Shown here piece by piece: positions 45,234 through 54,720 of a stretch of DNA of 64,000 nucleotides. Source of the DNA: Gemmatimonadaceae bacterium (GTDB lineage: Bacteria > Gemmatimonadota > Gemmatimonadetes > Gemmatimonadales > Gemmatimonadaceae); the NCBI GenBank assembly GCA_020853635.1, contig JADYYN010000044.1, forward strand, positions 1-64,000, in the 5' to 3' direction. Under the pieces are notes generated by a model that saw only the letters and a list, made by a program, of their open reading frames with translations, was not told where the DNA came from and ran no database searches. The position numbers and the translations under genes are program-made. Each line of letters begins with the position of its first letter. The first letter of the stretch is position 1.

Positions 45234-47320
45234 GCCGCCTCCTTGGTCAGTTCATTGAATGCCTCAGCCAGACTCGCCTGCTTCACTTCGAGCTGGCTCA
45301 ACGCCGGGTCGGACGCGAGGAGGCGACGCACCACCGCCTCGGCATCGGCGACCGTGAGGTGCACCAACCGCGCGTCACGCTCGGCTTCGATCACGCCGGG
45401 CCAGGTGCGCAGTTCGTCCGCGTCCAACACCGAGGCGAAGCTCACGCGCTTGCGCGTCACCACGGCGCGGATCTCATCCACGCTGCCTTCAGCGATCACC
45501 CGCCCCTTCGCGAGCACCACCACGCGATCGGCCAACGCCTCGGCTTCCTCGAGATAGTGCGTGGTCAGCACGACTGAGGTCCCGGACGCCACGAGGGAAC
45601 GGATGGCGCGCCACATCGTTTCGCGCGCCTGCACGTCGAGTCCGACCGTGGGCTCGTCGAGGAAGATCAGCTGCGGGCGTCCCACCACCGCGAGTGCGAA
45701 CTGCACCTGACGCTTCTGGCCGGTGGAGAGTTTGCCATGCCGGGTGTCGGCGATCGCCGAGATGCCGGTGAGCGCGATCGTGTCATCCACCGAGAGCGGC
45801 GACCGGTAGTAGCTCGCCGTCAACGCGAGATGCTCGCGTGCGGTGAGTGCGGGAGCGAGCACCACCTCCTGCAGCATCGCGCCGACACCGAGGCGGGAGT
45901 GCACGTCGAACGGCGATCCTCCCATCACGGTCGCCACGCCAGAATCCGGCTCCAGCGTGCCGAGCCACAGGCCGATCGCCGTGGTCTTTCCGGCGCCATT
46001 CGGCCCGAGGAGCGCGAGCAACTCGCCGGCGCGTACGGCGACCGACACGCGGTCGAGAGCCACAGTCTTGTCGAACTGTTTGATGACGCCGGCGAGCTCC
46101 GCGAGCAGCGGCGCGGTTGTCGCGGGCATCGTCGGTGTGCTCGGCGCCGCGGACGCGCGCACCCGCCGCCCATTGAGCACCTCCCCGATGATGGTCCCCC
46201 GCACGAACCAACGGTAGGTGAGCAGCAGGACGCCGACCGTCACGCCGACGATCAGCGGGAACTTGAGTGCCCAGTGCATCGGCCAGCGCATCAGCAGCAC
46301 CTGCAGCGCGAACACCACCGGGAGATGTGCGAGGTAGATCCAGTACGACGCATCCGCGAGGTACCGCATCGCGGCACGTTCCGCACGGAAGAACCGCAAC
46401 GCGCCGCCCAGCACGCCGAACGACCAGCACCAGATCGCGACCGTGTAGGCCGCGGCGTAGAGCAGTCGCATGCGCGCACCGCCCGGGACCACGCTGGGTG
46501 CACCGAGATCCGGCGCCGAACCCATGATCGCGAGACAGCCCGCGGTCAGCGCCACCGCGAGTCCCAGGTGTAGCGCCCAACGGCGTTCGAGCACTGCGAG
46601 CAACTCCGTCTGGCGATGGAGCAGCCACCCGACGAGGAACGCGGTGACGAAGCCGGCCAGCGCCGGGAGCTGCGGCATGAGTCCGGTATCGGGCGTCTGG
46701 ATACCGAACCACGCGGGCCACGACGCGTCTCCCACGAACACAGCGAACAGCGGGAGCGCGAAGATCTGCGGCGCGACGGCGCTGCGCAGCAGTGCGCCGA
46801 ACCGCGCATCGATCGCGGCGCGCAACGTCCCCTTCGGATCGAGCAACGAGACGAACGCGGCCCGCGCCGACAACACCAGCACGTAGCACACACACAGATA
46901 GTAGAGGAACCAGAGATGCGTCAGCGGGAATCCCTGCGGCGCCGGCGCAGGCGCGTCAGCGGGAGCCCCATCGGGGAACGTGCGCATCAATCCCCAGATG
47001 ACGATCGCCGTGGTCACCGGGGCGAGGATCACCCAGCCCACCGTCATCGGCACCACGATCCGCTTCGCGCGGTCCTTCACGAACGCGCGCGCACCGCGGC
47101 GGTGGAACGCCAAGTGGGCGAAGAACCCCGCGATGACGAAGAACAGCGTCATGCGGAACATGTGGATCACATAGAACGTGACGCCGAGTGCCACACTCGG
47201 CGAGACATCCTGCGCCGGGATCGGGAGGAAGAAGGACATCGTCGCGTGCAGCACCACACCGAGCAGCAGTGCGAACGCACGCGCCGCATCGAGCCCATGG
47301 AAACGGTCGTCCTGTGTCAC
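45230..47320 (-). CDS. Fusion: acyltransferase-3/OpgC-like membrane domain + ABC transporter ATPase
   Basis: One uninterrupted frame from GTG 47320 (GTGA overlap with upstream stop): TQDDRFHGLDAARAFALLLGVVLHA...YRWFVRGTIIGEVLNGRRVR...LLALLGPNGAGKTTAIGLWLGTLEPDSG...KLSTGQKRQVQFALAVVGRPQLIFLDEPTVGLD. Confidence 0.9.
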   Translation of the reverse strand: MTQDDRFHGLDAARAFALLLGVVLHATMSFFLPIPAQDVSPSVALGVTFYVIHMFRMTLFFVIAGFFAHLAFHRRGARAFVKDRAKRIVVPMTVGWVILAPVTTAIVIWGLMRTFPDGAPADAPAPAPQGFPLTHLWFLYYLCVCYVLVLSARAAFVSLLDPKGTLRAAIDARFGALLRSAVAPQIFALPLFAVFVGDASWPAWFGIQTPDTGLMPQLPALAGFVTAFLVGWLLHRQTELLAVLERRWALHLGLAVALTAGCLAIMGSAPDLGAPSVVPGGARMRLLYAAAYTVAIWCWSFGVLGGALRFFRAERAAMRYLADASYWIYLAHLPVVFALQVLLMRWPMHWALKFPLIVGVTVGVLLLTYRWFVRGTIIGEVLNGRRVRASAAPSTPTMPATTAPLLAELAGVIKQFDKTVALDRVSVAVRAGELLALLGPNGAGKTTAIGLWLGTLEPDSGVATVMGGSPFDVHSRLGVGAMLQEVVLAPALTAREHLALTASYYRSPLSVDDTIALTGISAIADTRHGKLSTGQKRQVQFALAVVGRPQLIFLDEPTVGLDVQARETMWRAIRSLVASGTSVVLTTHYLEEAEALADRVVVLAKGRVIAEGSVDEIRAVVTRKRVSFASVLDADELRTWPGVIEAERDARLVHLTVADAEAVVRRLLASDPALSQLEVKQASLAEAFNELTKEAA

Positions 47321-47997
47321 GCCGCCGCTCCGTGTGCGAAGTCGGTCCGACGGGACTGCACCACGAATGCCGTGGCGAGCGCGAGCACGGCGACGGCAAA
47401 TTCCGCGAGCAGCGTCACCACGATGGGACCGCTCCAGAGTGCCATGACGCCGTCCGTCGCAGGCGTGAGCCGCGGGACCATCGCGGCCATGAAGAGCGGA
47501 ACGGACGTGTTGGTCGCGATGATGCCCACCACGCTCCACAACTCCGAGCCGCTGATCAAACCGATCGCGGTGAGGATGCAGAAGTTCGTGAGCAGCAGCC
47601 CCATTAACGCAACCGAGGACGGCAACGCCCCCACGGCGCCGGGGTTGAACACATGCGTGAGGCCCACGATCGCCGCTGTCAGGATCGACCACGGGATCAG
47701 GAACGCGACCAGACCGGCGACGACCTTCGCCACCGTGTACTGCAGCGGCGAGATCGGCAGACTGAGCGCGAACAGCAACGACCGCGTCTGCCGCTCGGAG
47801 ATCACGCCATGCACCGCGAGGAACACGGCTAGCACGACGACGCTGGTGACGAGAAGGATCTGCCCCCCGGCGCCCACCGCCCCCGCGGATCCGGACAGGA
47901 TGATGGAGCACAGACCGACCAGCACCGTGCCGACGATGAGCCACCGATAGAGGAACAGGTCCTTTCGGATGAGATGACCGACCACGCTCCGTGTCAT
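47317..47997 (-). CDS. ABC-2 type membrane permease
   Basis: MTRSVVGHLIRKDLFLYRWLIVGTVLVGLCSIILSG...GVISERQTRSLLFALSLPISPLQYTVAKVVAGL. Confidence 0.88.
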   Translation of the reverse strand: MTRSVVGHLIRKDLFLYRWLIVGTVLVGLCSIILSGSAGAVGAGGQILLVTSVVVLAVFLAVHGVISERQTRSLLFALSLPISPLQYTVAKVVAGLVAFLIPWSILTAAIVGLTHVFNPGAVGALPSSVALMGLLLTNFCILTAIGLISGSELWSVVGIIATNTSVPLFMAAMVPRLTPATDGVMALWSGPIVVTLLAEFAVAVLALATAFVVQSRRTDFAHGAAA

Positions 47998-48890
47998 TCG
48001 CCGCGCTCCGTTCGGGTATGCAGGACGGTCTCCACGAATACCTCCTCGAGGGTGAGACGTTGTACGTCGCGCACCGTGAACCCGGCGAGGCGGTACGTCG
48101 CCTCGAGCGCCGGTGTGAACGCGTCCGTGGTCACCACTGCGGTGCGATGCCCTTGGGTGATGCTCGTCACCCCGGCGCGTGGCTCGAGACGTATCCCCTC
48201 GGGCACATCGAGATGGAGACGACGCCAGCGATCGAGATACGTCTCCTTGTCCTCCGATGCGACGACCCGTCCGCGATCGATGAACGTGATGCGGTCGGAG
48301 ATCTGCTCGACATCGAGCGTGTTGTGCGAGGAGAACAGGATCGACCGCGAGTCGTCCTTGAGCACATCCATCAGCTCGGCGAGCAGCACATGGCGGGCCA
48401 CCGGATCGAGCCCCGCCGTCGGTTCATCGAGGATCAGCAACCGCGGCCGACGCGACAGCGCGAGCAGCAGCATCGCGAGCATGCGCTCCCCGGTCGAGAG
48501 ACCTTTCACCGGCTGCTCCGCCCGGAGCGAGAAACGCTTGAGCAGCGCCGCCGCATACGACGCGTCCCACGAGGGGTAGATCGAGCGGACGAACGCCATG
48601 TGCCACCCGATGGTCGCGTTGGCGAACAGCCCCATGTCATGCGACACGAATCCGATGTCCCGCTTGGCCCGCGCCTGCTCGGCCGGCATCGGATGCCCGA
48701 GCACGCGCACTTCGCCGGCATCGTGCGCGGTGATGCCCATGAGCACACGGATCGTAGTCGACTTGCCGGCACCGTTGGGCCCGACGAATCCCATGATCTG
48801 TCCCGGCTCCAGGCGGAGCGAGAGACCCTGCAGGGTGAAGTACGGATAGCGCTTGGACACGTCCCGCATGTCGATCGCGAACGCGCTCAT
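47994..48890 (-). CDS. ABC transporter ATP-binding protein
   Basis: IMGFVGPNGAGKSTTIRVLMGITAHDAGEV...GLSTGERMLAMLLLALSRRPRLLILDEPTAGLDPVAR. Confidence 0.97.
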   Translation of the reverse strand: MSAFAIDMRDVSKRYPYFTLQGLSLRLEPGQIMGFVGPNGAGKSTTIRVLMGITAHDAGEVRVLGHPMPAEQARAKRDIGFVSHDMGLFANATIGWHMAFVRSIYPSWDASYAAALLKRFSLRAEQPVKGLSTGERMLAMLLLALSRRPRLLILDEPTAGLDPVARHVLLAELMDVLKDDSRSILFSSHNTLDVEQISDRITFIDRGRVVASEDKETYLDRWRRLHLDVPEGIRLEPRAGVTSITQGHRTAVVTTDAFTPALEATYRLAGFTVRDVQRLTLEEVFVETVLHTRTERGE

Positions 48891-49297
48891 GTGCGTCTCT
48901 GGTCTGAAGAAGAGTCGCGTCGGACCTGCCGACGTGCCTCGTGGAGGCGTGCGTCCATCGCGGCGGCATCGAGTCCGAGCCGCTGCCCCAGTTCCGCCGC
49001 CGCACGCAGGTGGGCATCGAGCTCCTGCACCCGAAGGTCGGGCCCGAGTGTCGGGCGGTCCGCGACGAAGGTCCCGCGCCCCTGCTGGGTCACGATCACG
49101 CCTTCGTCTTCGAGCTCCTGATACGCCCGACGGATGGTGATGACACTGATCCGCAGTTCCGCCGCGAGCGCACGGATGGAAGGGATCTCCTGCCCGCGCG
49201 CCCAGTCCCCGACCGCGACGAGATGTCGGATCTGCTCCATGATCTGGAGGTACATGGGCCGGTGGTCGGCCTGGGAGATGGACAGCGGAGTGTGCAT
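48887..49297 (-). CDS. GntR family regulator, YtrA type
   Basis: PMYLQIMEQIRHLVAVGDWARGQEIPSIRALAAELRISVITIRRAYQELEDEGVIVTQQGRGTFV; short C-terminal region; ATG at 49297. Confidence 0.93.
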   Translation of the reverse strand: MHTPLSISQADHRPMYLQIMEQIRHLVAVGDWARGQEIPSIRALAAELRISVITIRRAYQELEDEGVIVTQQGRGTFVADRPTLGPDLRVQELDAHLRAAAELGQRLGLDAAAMDARLHEARRQVRRDSSSDQRRT

Positions 49298-49312
49298 ATC
49301 GATATACACACT
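49289..49312. promoter_or_regulatory. Predicted GntR/YtrA operator
   Basis: AGTGTGCATATCGATATACACACT, 11 of 12 symmetric pairs; overlaps the regulator ATG and a candidate -10 (TTGGCG-N17-TATATC on minus strand). Confidence 0.75.
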
Positions 49313-49374
49313 AGGTACGCGACCGCCAAGCCGCAAGTTTCGCAAGTCAGCCGCCGCCGACTCGCCTCAGATGC

Positions 49375-49845
49375 TCAGTGGCAGTCCACGATCGCGTGCA
49401 ACTGCGCCAGGAACCGCGCCCGGTCCTCCGCGCTCAGCGGCGCGAGCAGCTCCTGATCGATCTTCTTGAGCCGCCCTTCCAGCGTCGCGGCCAGCCGACG
49501 CCCCTGCGAGGTGAGCGTGAGCCGATACACTCGGCGATCGTCCGGGTCATCCTGCCGATCGATATAGCCCGCATCGGCGAGCGCCTGCGCCGACTGCATG
49601 GTGGTGGTGCGGTCCATGCCGAGCCGCTGGCCGAGCGCGAGCTGCGACATCGGCCCCTCGTCGCGGAGCGTGATGAGCATGAGCAGCTGCTGCGGCCGCA
49701 GGTGGAACTCGAACAACATCCGCTCGACGCGCACCCGGAACCGCGACGCCGCCTCCCGCATGAGGAAGCCGACCGTCGAGGTCACGGCGGCGGGCAGCGC
49801 CGGAGCGCTCGGGTCGGGGACGGTCGGAAGTCGTTTACGTGTCAT
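49375..49845 (-). CDS. MarR family regulator
   Basis: LRPQQLLMLITLRDEGPMSQLALGQRLGMDRTTTMQSAQALADAGYIDRQDDPDDRRVYRLTLTSQGR. Confidence 0.94.
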   Translation of the reverse strand: MTRKRLPTVPDPSAPALPAAVTSTVGFLMREAASRFRVRVERMLFEFHLRPQQLLMLITLRDEGPMSQLALGQRLGMDRTTTMQSAQALADAGYIDRQDDPDDRRVYRLTLTSQGRRLAATLEGRLKKIDQELLAPLSAEDRARFLAQLHAIVDCH

Positions 49846-49849
49846 CGAG

Positions 49850-49905
49850 TTGACAGCGGAAGGAGAGACGAATAGTATCTCATCCTGACCGTCAGTTCCA
49901 CTGAC
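49850..49905 (+). promoter_or_regulatory. Sigma70-like promoter and putative MarR operator upstream of DoxX-like gene
   Basis: TTGACA (49850-49855)-N17-TAGTAT (49873-49878); inverted repeat GTCAGT-TCC-ACTGAC at 49891-49905. Confidence 0.6.
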
Positions 49906-49933
49906 TATCTGCCACCCTGAACGATTCCCCACC

Positions 49934-50314
49934 ATGAAGAAGCTCATCTGGACCCTGCAGATCCTCCTCGCCCTCGCCATGACGGGCGCCGGCATCATGA
50001 AGATCACCAAGGCACCCGCCGACCTCCGCGCCGACCCGGCGATGGCCTGGGCGAACGACTTCACCGACACGCAGATCAAGCTCATCGGCGCCGCCGAAGT
50101 GGCTGGCGCGGTGGGCCTCATCGTGCCGGCGGCCACGGGGATCGCGGTGTTCCTCACCCCGCTGGCCGCTGCCCTGCTCGGTGTGCTCATGGGTGGCGCG
50201 GTGTGGACGCACATCCGTCGGGACGAGCCGTTCACAGTGCCGTTGGTGATCACGCTGCTGCTGTTCGTGACGGCGTACCTGCGCTTCGCGAATCCGCCGG
50301 CCAAGAAGTCCTAG
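49934..50314 (+). CDS. DoxX-like membrane protein
   Basis: [26 protein letters not shown]...[33 protein letters not shown]. Confidence 0.9.
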   Translation: MKKLIWTLQILLALAMTGAGIMKITKAPADLRADPAMAWANDFTDTQIKLIGAAEVAGAVGLIVPAATGIAVFLTPLAAALLGVLMGGAVWTHIRRDEPFTVPLVITLLLFVTAYLRFANPPAKKS

Positions 50315-50345
50315 GCGCCGAGCAGAGCGGCGTCGAGTAGCTTTT

Positions 50346-50379
50346 GACGCGTCCGTCCCGAGCCAGGGGCGGACGCGTC
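50346..50379. terminator. Hairpin after DoxX-like gene
   Basis: GACGCGTCCGTCCC-gagcca-GGGGCGGACGCGTC, 13 of 14 pairs. Confidence 0.7.
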
Positions 50380-50399
50380 CCTCGTTTGCGGATACTCCA

Positions 50400-51815
50400 A
50401 TGCGCGTTCGCCTGAACACCCGCCTCGCTCTCATCGTCCTCGGGACGGTGCACGTCACGTCGTCGCTTCCGTTCGAGGCGCTGCGCGCGCAGGGGGGCAC
50501 GCCGCACGGCCGCCGCCCCGTCGTCGCCTCCGCCGCCAAGCTCCTCACCTGGAGCGAGCAGATCGCCACCCGCGAGACCTGGCTGCGCAAGAAGCACGAG
50601 CTCCTCCTCCCGCTCATGCGCGAACACAAGATCGGCATGTGGATCATCGTGAACGAGGAGTTCCACGACGACCCGGTCGTCCAACAGATCGCGCCGCCGC
50701 GCCCGTACACGGGAAATCGCGACGTCTTCGTCTTCATAGATGCCGGCGACGCCGGGCTCAAGAAGTTCGCGATCACCGGCTATACGGAGGAGAACCTCGC
50801 GCGATTCTTCGATGCGCCCACCACCGAGCCGCTGCCCCCGGCGGGTACGCTCCGCAAACTCTGGGAGCAGTACCAGCCGAGCACGATCGGCTTGAGCATC
50901 GGCGGCGGACGCGGCCAGACGCGCGCACTCGGGTACGACGCGCATCGCTTCATCTCCGAGGCCATGGGCCCCGATGCGGTCGCGCGATTCGTGAGTGCGG
51001 CGCGACTCACCACCGACTACCTCGACACACGCATCCCCGAGGAACTCGAGCACTATCGCGCGGCGGTCGAAGTCACGGAGGAGATCGTTCGGCGTGCGCT
51101 GTCCTCTGAGTTCATCACGCCGGGCGTCACCACGGTAGGCGATGTCCGTCGTGCGCTCTACGATCTGCTGTGGGCCGCCGGCGTGCGCACGTGGTTCCAG
51201 CCCGACCTCCGCGTGCAGCGGGCCCAAGGTGACATCGCCACCTCACGCGGATTCGTCGCCGTCGCTCCCGAAGCCACGGTGATCCTCCCGGGTGATCTCG
51301 TGCACATCGACTTCGGCATCACGTACATGGGGTTCGACACCGACTGGCAGAAGATGGCCTACGTGCTCAAGCCCGGTGAGACCGACGCGCCCGCGGGCCT
51401 CAAGCAGGCGCTCAAGAACACCAACACGCTGCAGGACGCACTCATGCTACGCGCCGCGCGCCCAGGCCGCACCGGCGGCGAAGTGTTCAACACGACGATG
51501 GCCGAGATGAAGCAGCGCGGTATCGAAGCCATGGTGTACTCGCATCCGCTCGGTGCGCAGGGACACGGTCTTGGCGCCTCGATCGACTTCCGCTCGGCGC
51601 TGCGCACCGACACCACTGTCGCGGGCCAACGCCTCCGGCTCGGCTCCTATATCTCGATCGAACTCAACACCGGCCTCGCGATTCCCGAGTGGGGCGGCAA
51701 GAAGGCGTTCGTGATGATGGAGGACTGCGCGTATCTCACCGCCGAAGGGTATCGGTTCTTCCGGCCGCGGCAGGAGGCGTTCTACCTCATCGCGTCAGCA
51801 AGCGCGACGCGTTGA
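50400..51815 (+). CDS. M24 family metallopeptidase (Xaa-Pro aminopeptidase-like), secreted
   Basis: [25 protein letters not shown]...[22 protein letters not shown]...[16 protein letters not shown]. Confidence 0.92.
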   Translation: MRVRLNTRLALIVLGTVHVTSSLPFEALRAQGGTPHGRRPVVASAAKLLTWSEQIATRETWLRKKHELLLPLMREHKIGMWIIVNEEFHDDPVVQQIAPPRPYTGNRDVFVFIDAGDAGLKKFAITGYTEENLARFFDAPTTEPLPPAGTLRKLWEQYQPSTIGLSIGGGRGQTRALGYDAHRFISEAMGPDAVARFVSAARLTTDYLDTRIPEELEHYRAAVEVTEEIVRRALSSEFITPGVTTVGDVRRALYDLLWAAGVRTWFQPDLRVQRAQGDIATSRGFVAVAPEATVILPGDLVHIDFGITYMGFDTDWQKMAYVLKPGETDAPAGLKQALKNTNTLQDALMLRAARPGRTGGEVFNTTMAEMKQRGIEAMVYSHPLGAQGHGLGASIDFRSALRTDTTVAGQRLRLGSYISIELNTGLAIPEWGGKKAFVMMEDCAYLTAEGYRFFRPRQEAFYLIASASATR

Positions 51816-51821
51816 CCTCAC

Positions 51822-52883
51822 TCAGTCCGTCGCCGCCGCGTTGAGTCCGTACCGCATGATCACGGCGTGACGCCCGCCTTTCTCCCGCTCGAGTGCATAG
51901 ACATCGCCGAGCGGCCCGTGACCGTCGCCTTCTATAGATGAGGCGATCGCCGACATATCCGTCTCGCTCAGCGTGAGCCGAAGCGCAGCGAGCGTCGCCG
52001 GCAGATGCGCGACGTTCCGCGCGCCGATGATCGCGGCGCCCACCGCGGGCTGCTCGAGCACCCAGCGCAGCGCCACCGCACCGATCGTCGCGCCCTTGGC
52101 GACGGCCACGGCATGCAACGCGTGGAGCAGTCGCTGGAACGCCGCCCACCCGCCCCACTCATCGATGATCAGTTTGTACTTCACGAGCGAGCGGTTCTCC
52201 ATCGGCTCCGCGGGCGCGGCCGCGCCGAGCCAGCGCTCGTGCACAAACCCACCGGCGAGCGCGCCGAACGCCAACAATCGTACCCCGCGCGCCTCACAGA
52301 GCGCTCGCATCGTCCCCAGCGCGCGACGGTCGATCACCGAACACTGCACCTGGTGCGCGACGATCGGCACGCCGGCGTCGAGCATCGCTTGGAGATGCAC
52401 CGTATCGAAGTTCGTCGCGCCGAGCGCAACGATCTTCCCTTCCCGCCGCATCGCGTCGAGATGCAGCGCCGCATCCACCACGCGGTCCTGCTCGTAGTCC
52501 CACCAATGGAACTGCACGAGATCCAATCGCTCGGTGCCGAGTCGGCGCAGTGAGCGGTCGATGGTACGTTCGAGATCCGCGCGCGTGATGCGCGCCAGCA
52601 GATCGAGGTCGGGCACACACTTGGTGTGCACTCGGATCGCCGGCGCGTTGGGACCATGGCGCTCGCGCCACTCGCGCAGGAACCGGCCGATGAGCGCTTC
52701 AACACCGGTATAGATGTCCGCACAATCGAACGCCGTGATGCCCGCCTCGGCGAACGCGTGCATGTCGTCGAGCGCGCGCCGCTCCTCCACCGCGCCGTGC
52801 CCGCCGGCGAGTTGCCAACCGCCCTTGATCAGTCGTGCGGGAGAGTCGACGGGCACCGACGCGGTCGAACTCGCGGCGCTCAC
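51822..52883 (-). CDS. Aldo/keto reductase
   Basis: IKGGWQLAGGHG...AGITAFDCADIYTGVEALIGRFLRE...RLDLVQFHWWDY; GTG start overlaps upstream TGA. Confidence 0.92.
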   Translation of the reverse strand: MSAASSTASVPVDSPARLIKGGWQLAGGHGAVEERRALDDMHAFAEAGITAFDCADIYTGVEALIGRFLREWRERHGPNAPAIRVHTKCVPDLDLLARITRADLERTIDRSLRRLGTERLDLVQFHWWDYEQDRVVDAALHLDAMRREGKIVALGATNFDTVHLQAMLDAGVPIVAHQVQCSVIDRRALGTMRALCEARGVRLLAFGALAGGFVHERWLGAAAPAEPMENRSLVKYKLIIDEWGGWAAFQRLLHALHAVAVAKGATIGAVALRWVLEQPAVGAAIIGARNVAHLPATLAALRLTLSETDMSAIASSIEGDGHGPLGDVYALEREKGGRHAVIMRYGLNAAATD

Positions 52884-53236
52884 GGCGTCAGCGGCACGCG
52901 AGTCACCTCGCCATGCCGCCACGTGCTCGTTCCTGTGCGCGTGATGCGGAACCGTCCGCCGCAATGCGGATCCGGGCACGCGATCTCGGCGTCCGTCGTC
53001 ATCCAGTCGTTGGGGTGCGTCTCGCGCTGCTTGGCCGGCAACAGCGGCAGGATCGCGGCAAGCGGATACAACGGGAACGACTGCCCCGGCGGGAACCGAA
53101 GGTTCTCGCCCACCAGTTCGAACCAATCGCCGGCCTTGTGATTGCACACCATCGGACGCTCGGTCGCGACGACCTCAACGCGGAGGTCGTAGAGCGTGAA
53201 CGCATCGTCGGGTCGCATGGAGTGGTCGGGCGTCAT
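52880..53236 (-). CDS. TIGR04076-like protein
   Basis: YDLRVEVVATERPMVCNHKAGDWFELVGENLRFPPGQSFPLYPLAAILPLLPAKQRETHPNDWMTTDAEIACPDPHC. Confidence 0.8.
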   Translation of the reverse strand: MTPDHSMRPDDAFTLYDLRVEVVATERPMVCNHKAGDWFELVGENLRFPPGQSFPLYPLAAILPLLPAKQRETHPNDWMTTDAEIACPDPHCGGRFRITRTGTSTWRHGEVTRVPLTP

Positions 53237-53275
53237 GTCGCGAAGGATAGCCGCCACAGCGTATCTTCGTCCACC

Positions 53276-54712
53276 ATGCATCCCCCCGCCCTCACGTTCC
53301 ACCTCGGCACCGCCGGGGCGCTGGCGCCGTTCGCGGTGTTCCTCGCCGGTGTCACGGCGCTCGCGCTGCAGGGTGCACCCGATGAACGCGGCTTCTGGCC
53401 CGTGCTGCTCGGCGCGCTCATCGTCGGTCTGCTGCTCGCAAAGGACCGCGAGCGATACGCCGAGGCGATGCTCGACGGCATGAGTCAGCGCATCGTGATG
53501 ATCATGCTCTGCGCCTGGTTATTCGCGGGCGTACTCGGCGCACTGCTCAGCGCGAGCGGGTTCGTGGGAGCGCTGGCGTGGGGCGCACAGGCGCTCAGAC
53601 TGAGCGGTGGCGCGTACGTCGCGGCGGCGTTCATTGCGTGCGCGGTGATCTCTACGGCCACCGGCACCAGCTTCGGGACCATCCTCGTCGCGGGGCCGCT
53701 GTTGTATCCCGCCGGTGGCGCCGCCGGCGCGGCACCTGCGGCGCTCATCGGCGCGATCCTCGCCGGCGCGACGTGGGGCGATTCCATGTCGCCTGTGTCC
53801 GACACGACCATCGCGTCGAGCGGTTCACAGGGCGCGGACATCGGCGGCACGGTGCGCGCGCGACTCAAGTATGCGGTACCCGCGGGGCTTATCGCGCTCA
53901 TCGCGTCGTTCGTGCTCGGCGGCGGCGACGCGTCCGGTGCGCGGGCCGCGGCGGCGGCCATCGCAGCGACCGCCAGCCAAGCGGGCACGAACGTCGCCAC
54001 GACTGCAGACTCGGGTCGTGCGCTCGTGATGCTCGCTGTTCCGATCCTCGTGATCAGTCTGCTGCTCGCAAAGCGACACCTGCTCGAAGCGCTCCTCTTC
54101 GGTATTCTGGCGACCGTGCTGATCGGCCTGATGAGCGGATTGCTCACCCCGAGCCAGCTGCTGCGCGTGGAACCCGGTGCGTTCGGCGCGACCGGGGTGG
54201 TGGTGGACGGCTTCGGACGGGCGATCGGCGTGAGCGTGTTCACGCTGCTGCTGATGGCACTCGTCGGCACGATCCAAGCGACCGATCTCCTTGAGCGTCT
54301 CGTCGCGTTCGCGGCGACACGGGCGCGCACCGCCGCCGGCGCCGAGTGGTGGATCGTCGGGACCGTCTCAGCGGCGGTGCTGCTCACCACCCACTCCGTC
54401 GTTGCGGTGCTCATGACCGGCCCGTTCGCATCTGAGACCGGCGCGCGGCACGGACTCAGCGCGTACCGTCGCGCGAATCTGCTCGATCTCACGGTGTGCA
54501 CGTGGCCGTTCCTGTTGCCGTGGTTCCTGCCGACCATCCTCGCCTCAACGGCGACGCGTGATGCCGCCGCGCTCGGCATGCCCGCGGTGGGGCCGCTGGC
54601 CATCGGCATGCACAACACGTATGCGTGGGCGTTGGTGGTGACGGTGGTCGTCATGGTCACCAGTGGGTACGGTCGACGCGACGCGGTGACGAAGCTCGCG
54701 CACGGCAGGTAG
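53276..54712 (+). CDS. NhaC-type Na+/H+ antiporter family protein
   Basis: ATGTSFGTILVAGPLLYPAGG..ALIGAILAGATWGDSMSPVSDTTIASSGSQGADI. Confidence 0.9.
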   Translation: MHPPALTFHLGTAGALAPFAVFLAGVTALALQGAPDERGFWPVLLGALIVGLLLAKDRERYAEAMLDGMSQRIVMIMLCAWLFAGVLGALLSASGFVGALAWGAQALRLSGGAYVAAAFIACAVISTATGTSFGTILVAGPLLYPAGGAAGAAPAALIGAILAGATWGDSMSPVSDTTIASSGSQGADIGGTVRARLKYAVPAGLIALIASFVLGGGDASGARAAAAAIAATASQAGTNVATTADSGRALVMLAVPILVISLLLAKRHLLEALLFGILATVLIGLMSGLLTPSQLLRVEPGAFGATGVVVDGFGRAIGVSVFTLLLMALVGTIQATDLLERLVAFAATRARTAAGAEWWIVGTVSAAVLLTTHSVVAVLMTGPFASETGARHGLSAYRRANLLDLTVCTWPFLLPWFLPTILASTATRDAAALGMPAVGPLAIGMHNTYAWALVVTVVVMVTSGYGRRDAVTKLAHGR

Positions 54713-54720
54713 TGCTCGGC

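Noticed and set aside
45230-46129. Separate ABC ATPase gene starting at MPATTAPLL
   Set aside because: There is no stop codon between the acyltransferase region and the ATPase, and the GTGA coupling at 47320 supports one long frame; an internal start cannot be fully excluded.
46616-47950. 444-aa ORF antisense to the acyltransferase-ABC region
   Set aside because: R/H/E-rich antisense translation without recognisable domain; overlaps two well-supported membrane genes.
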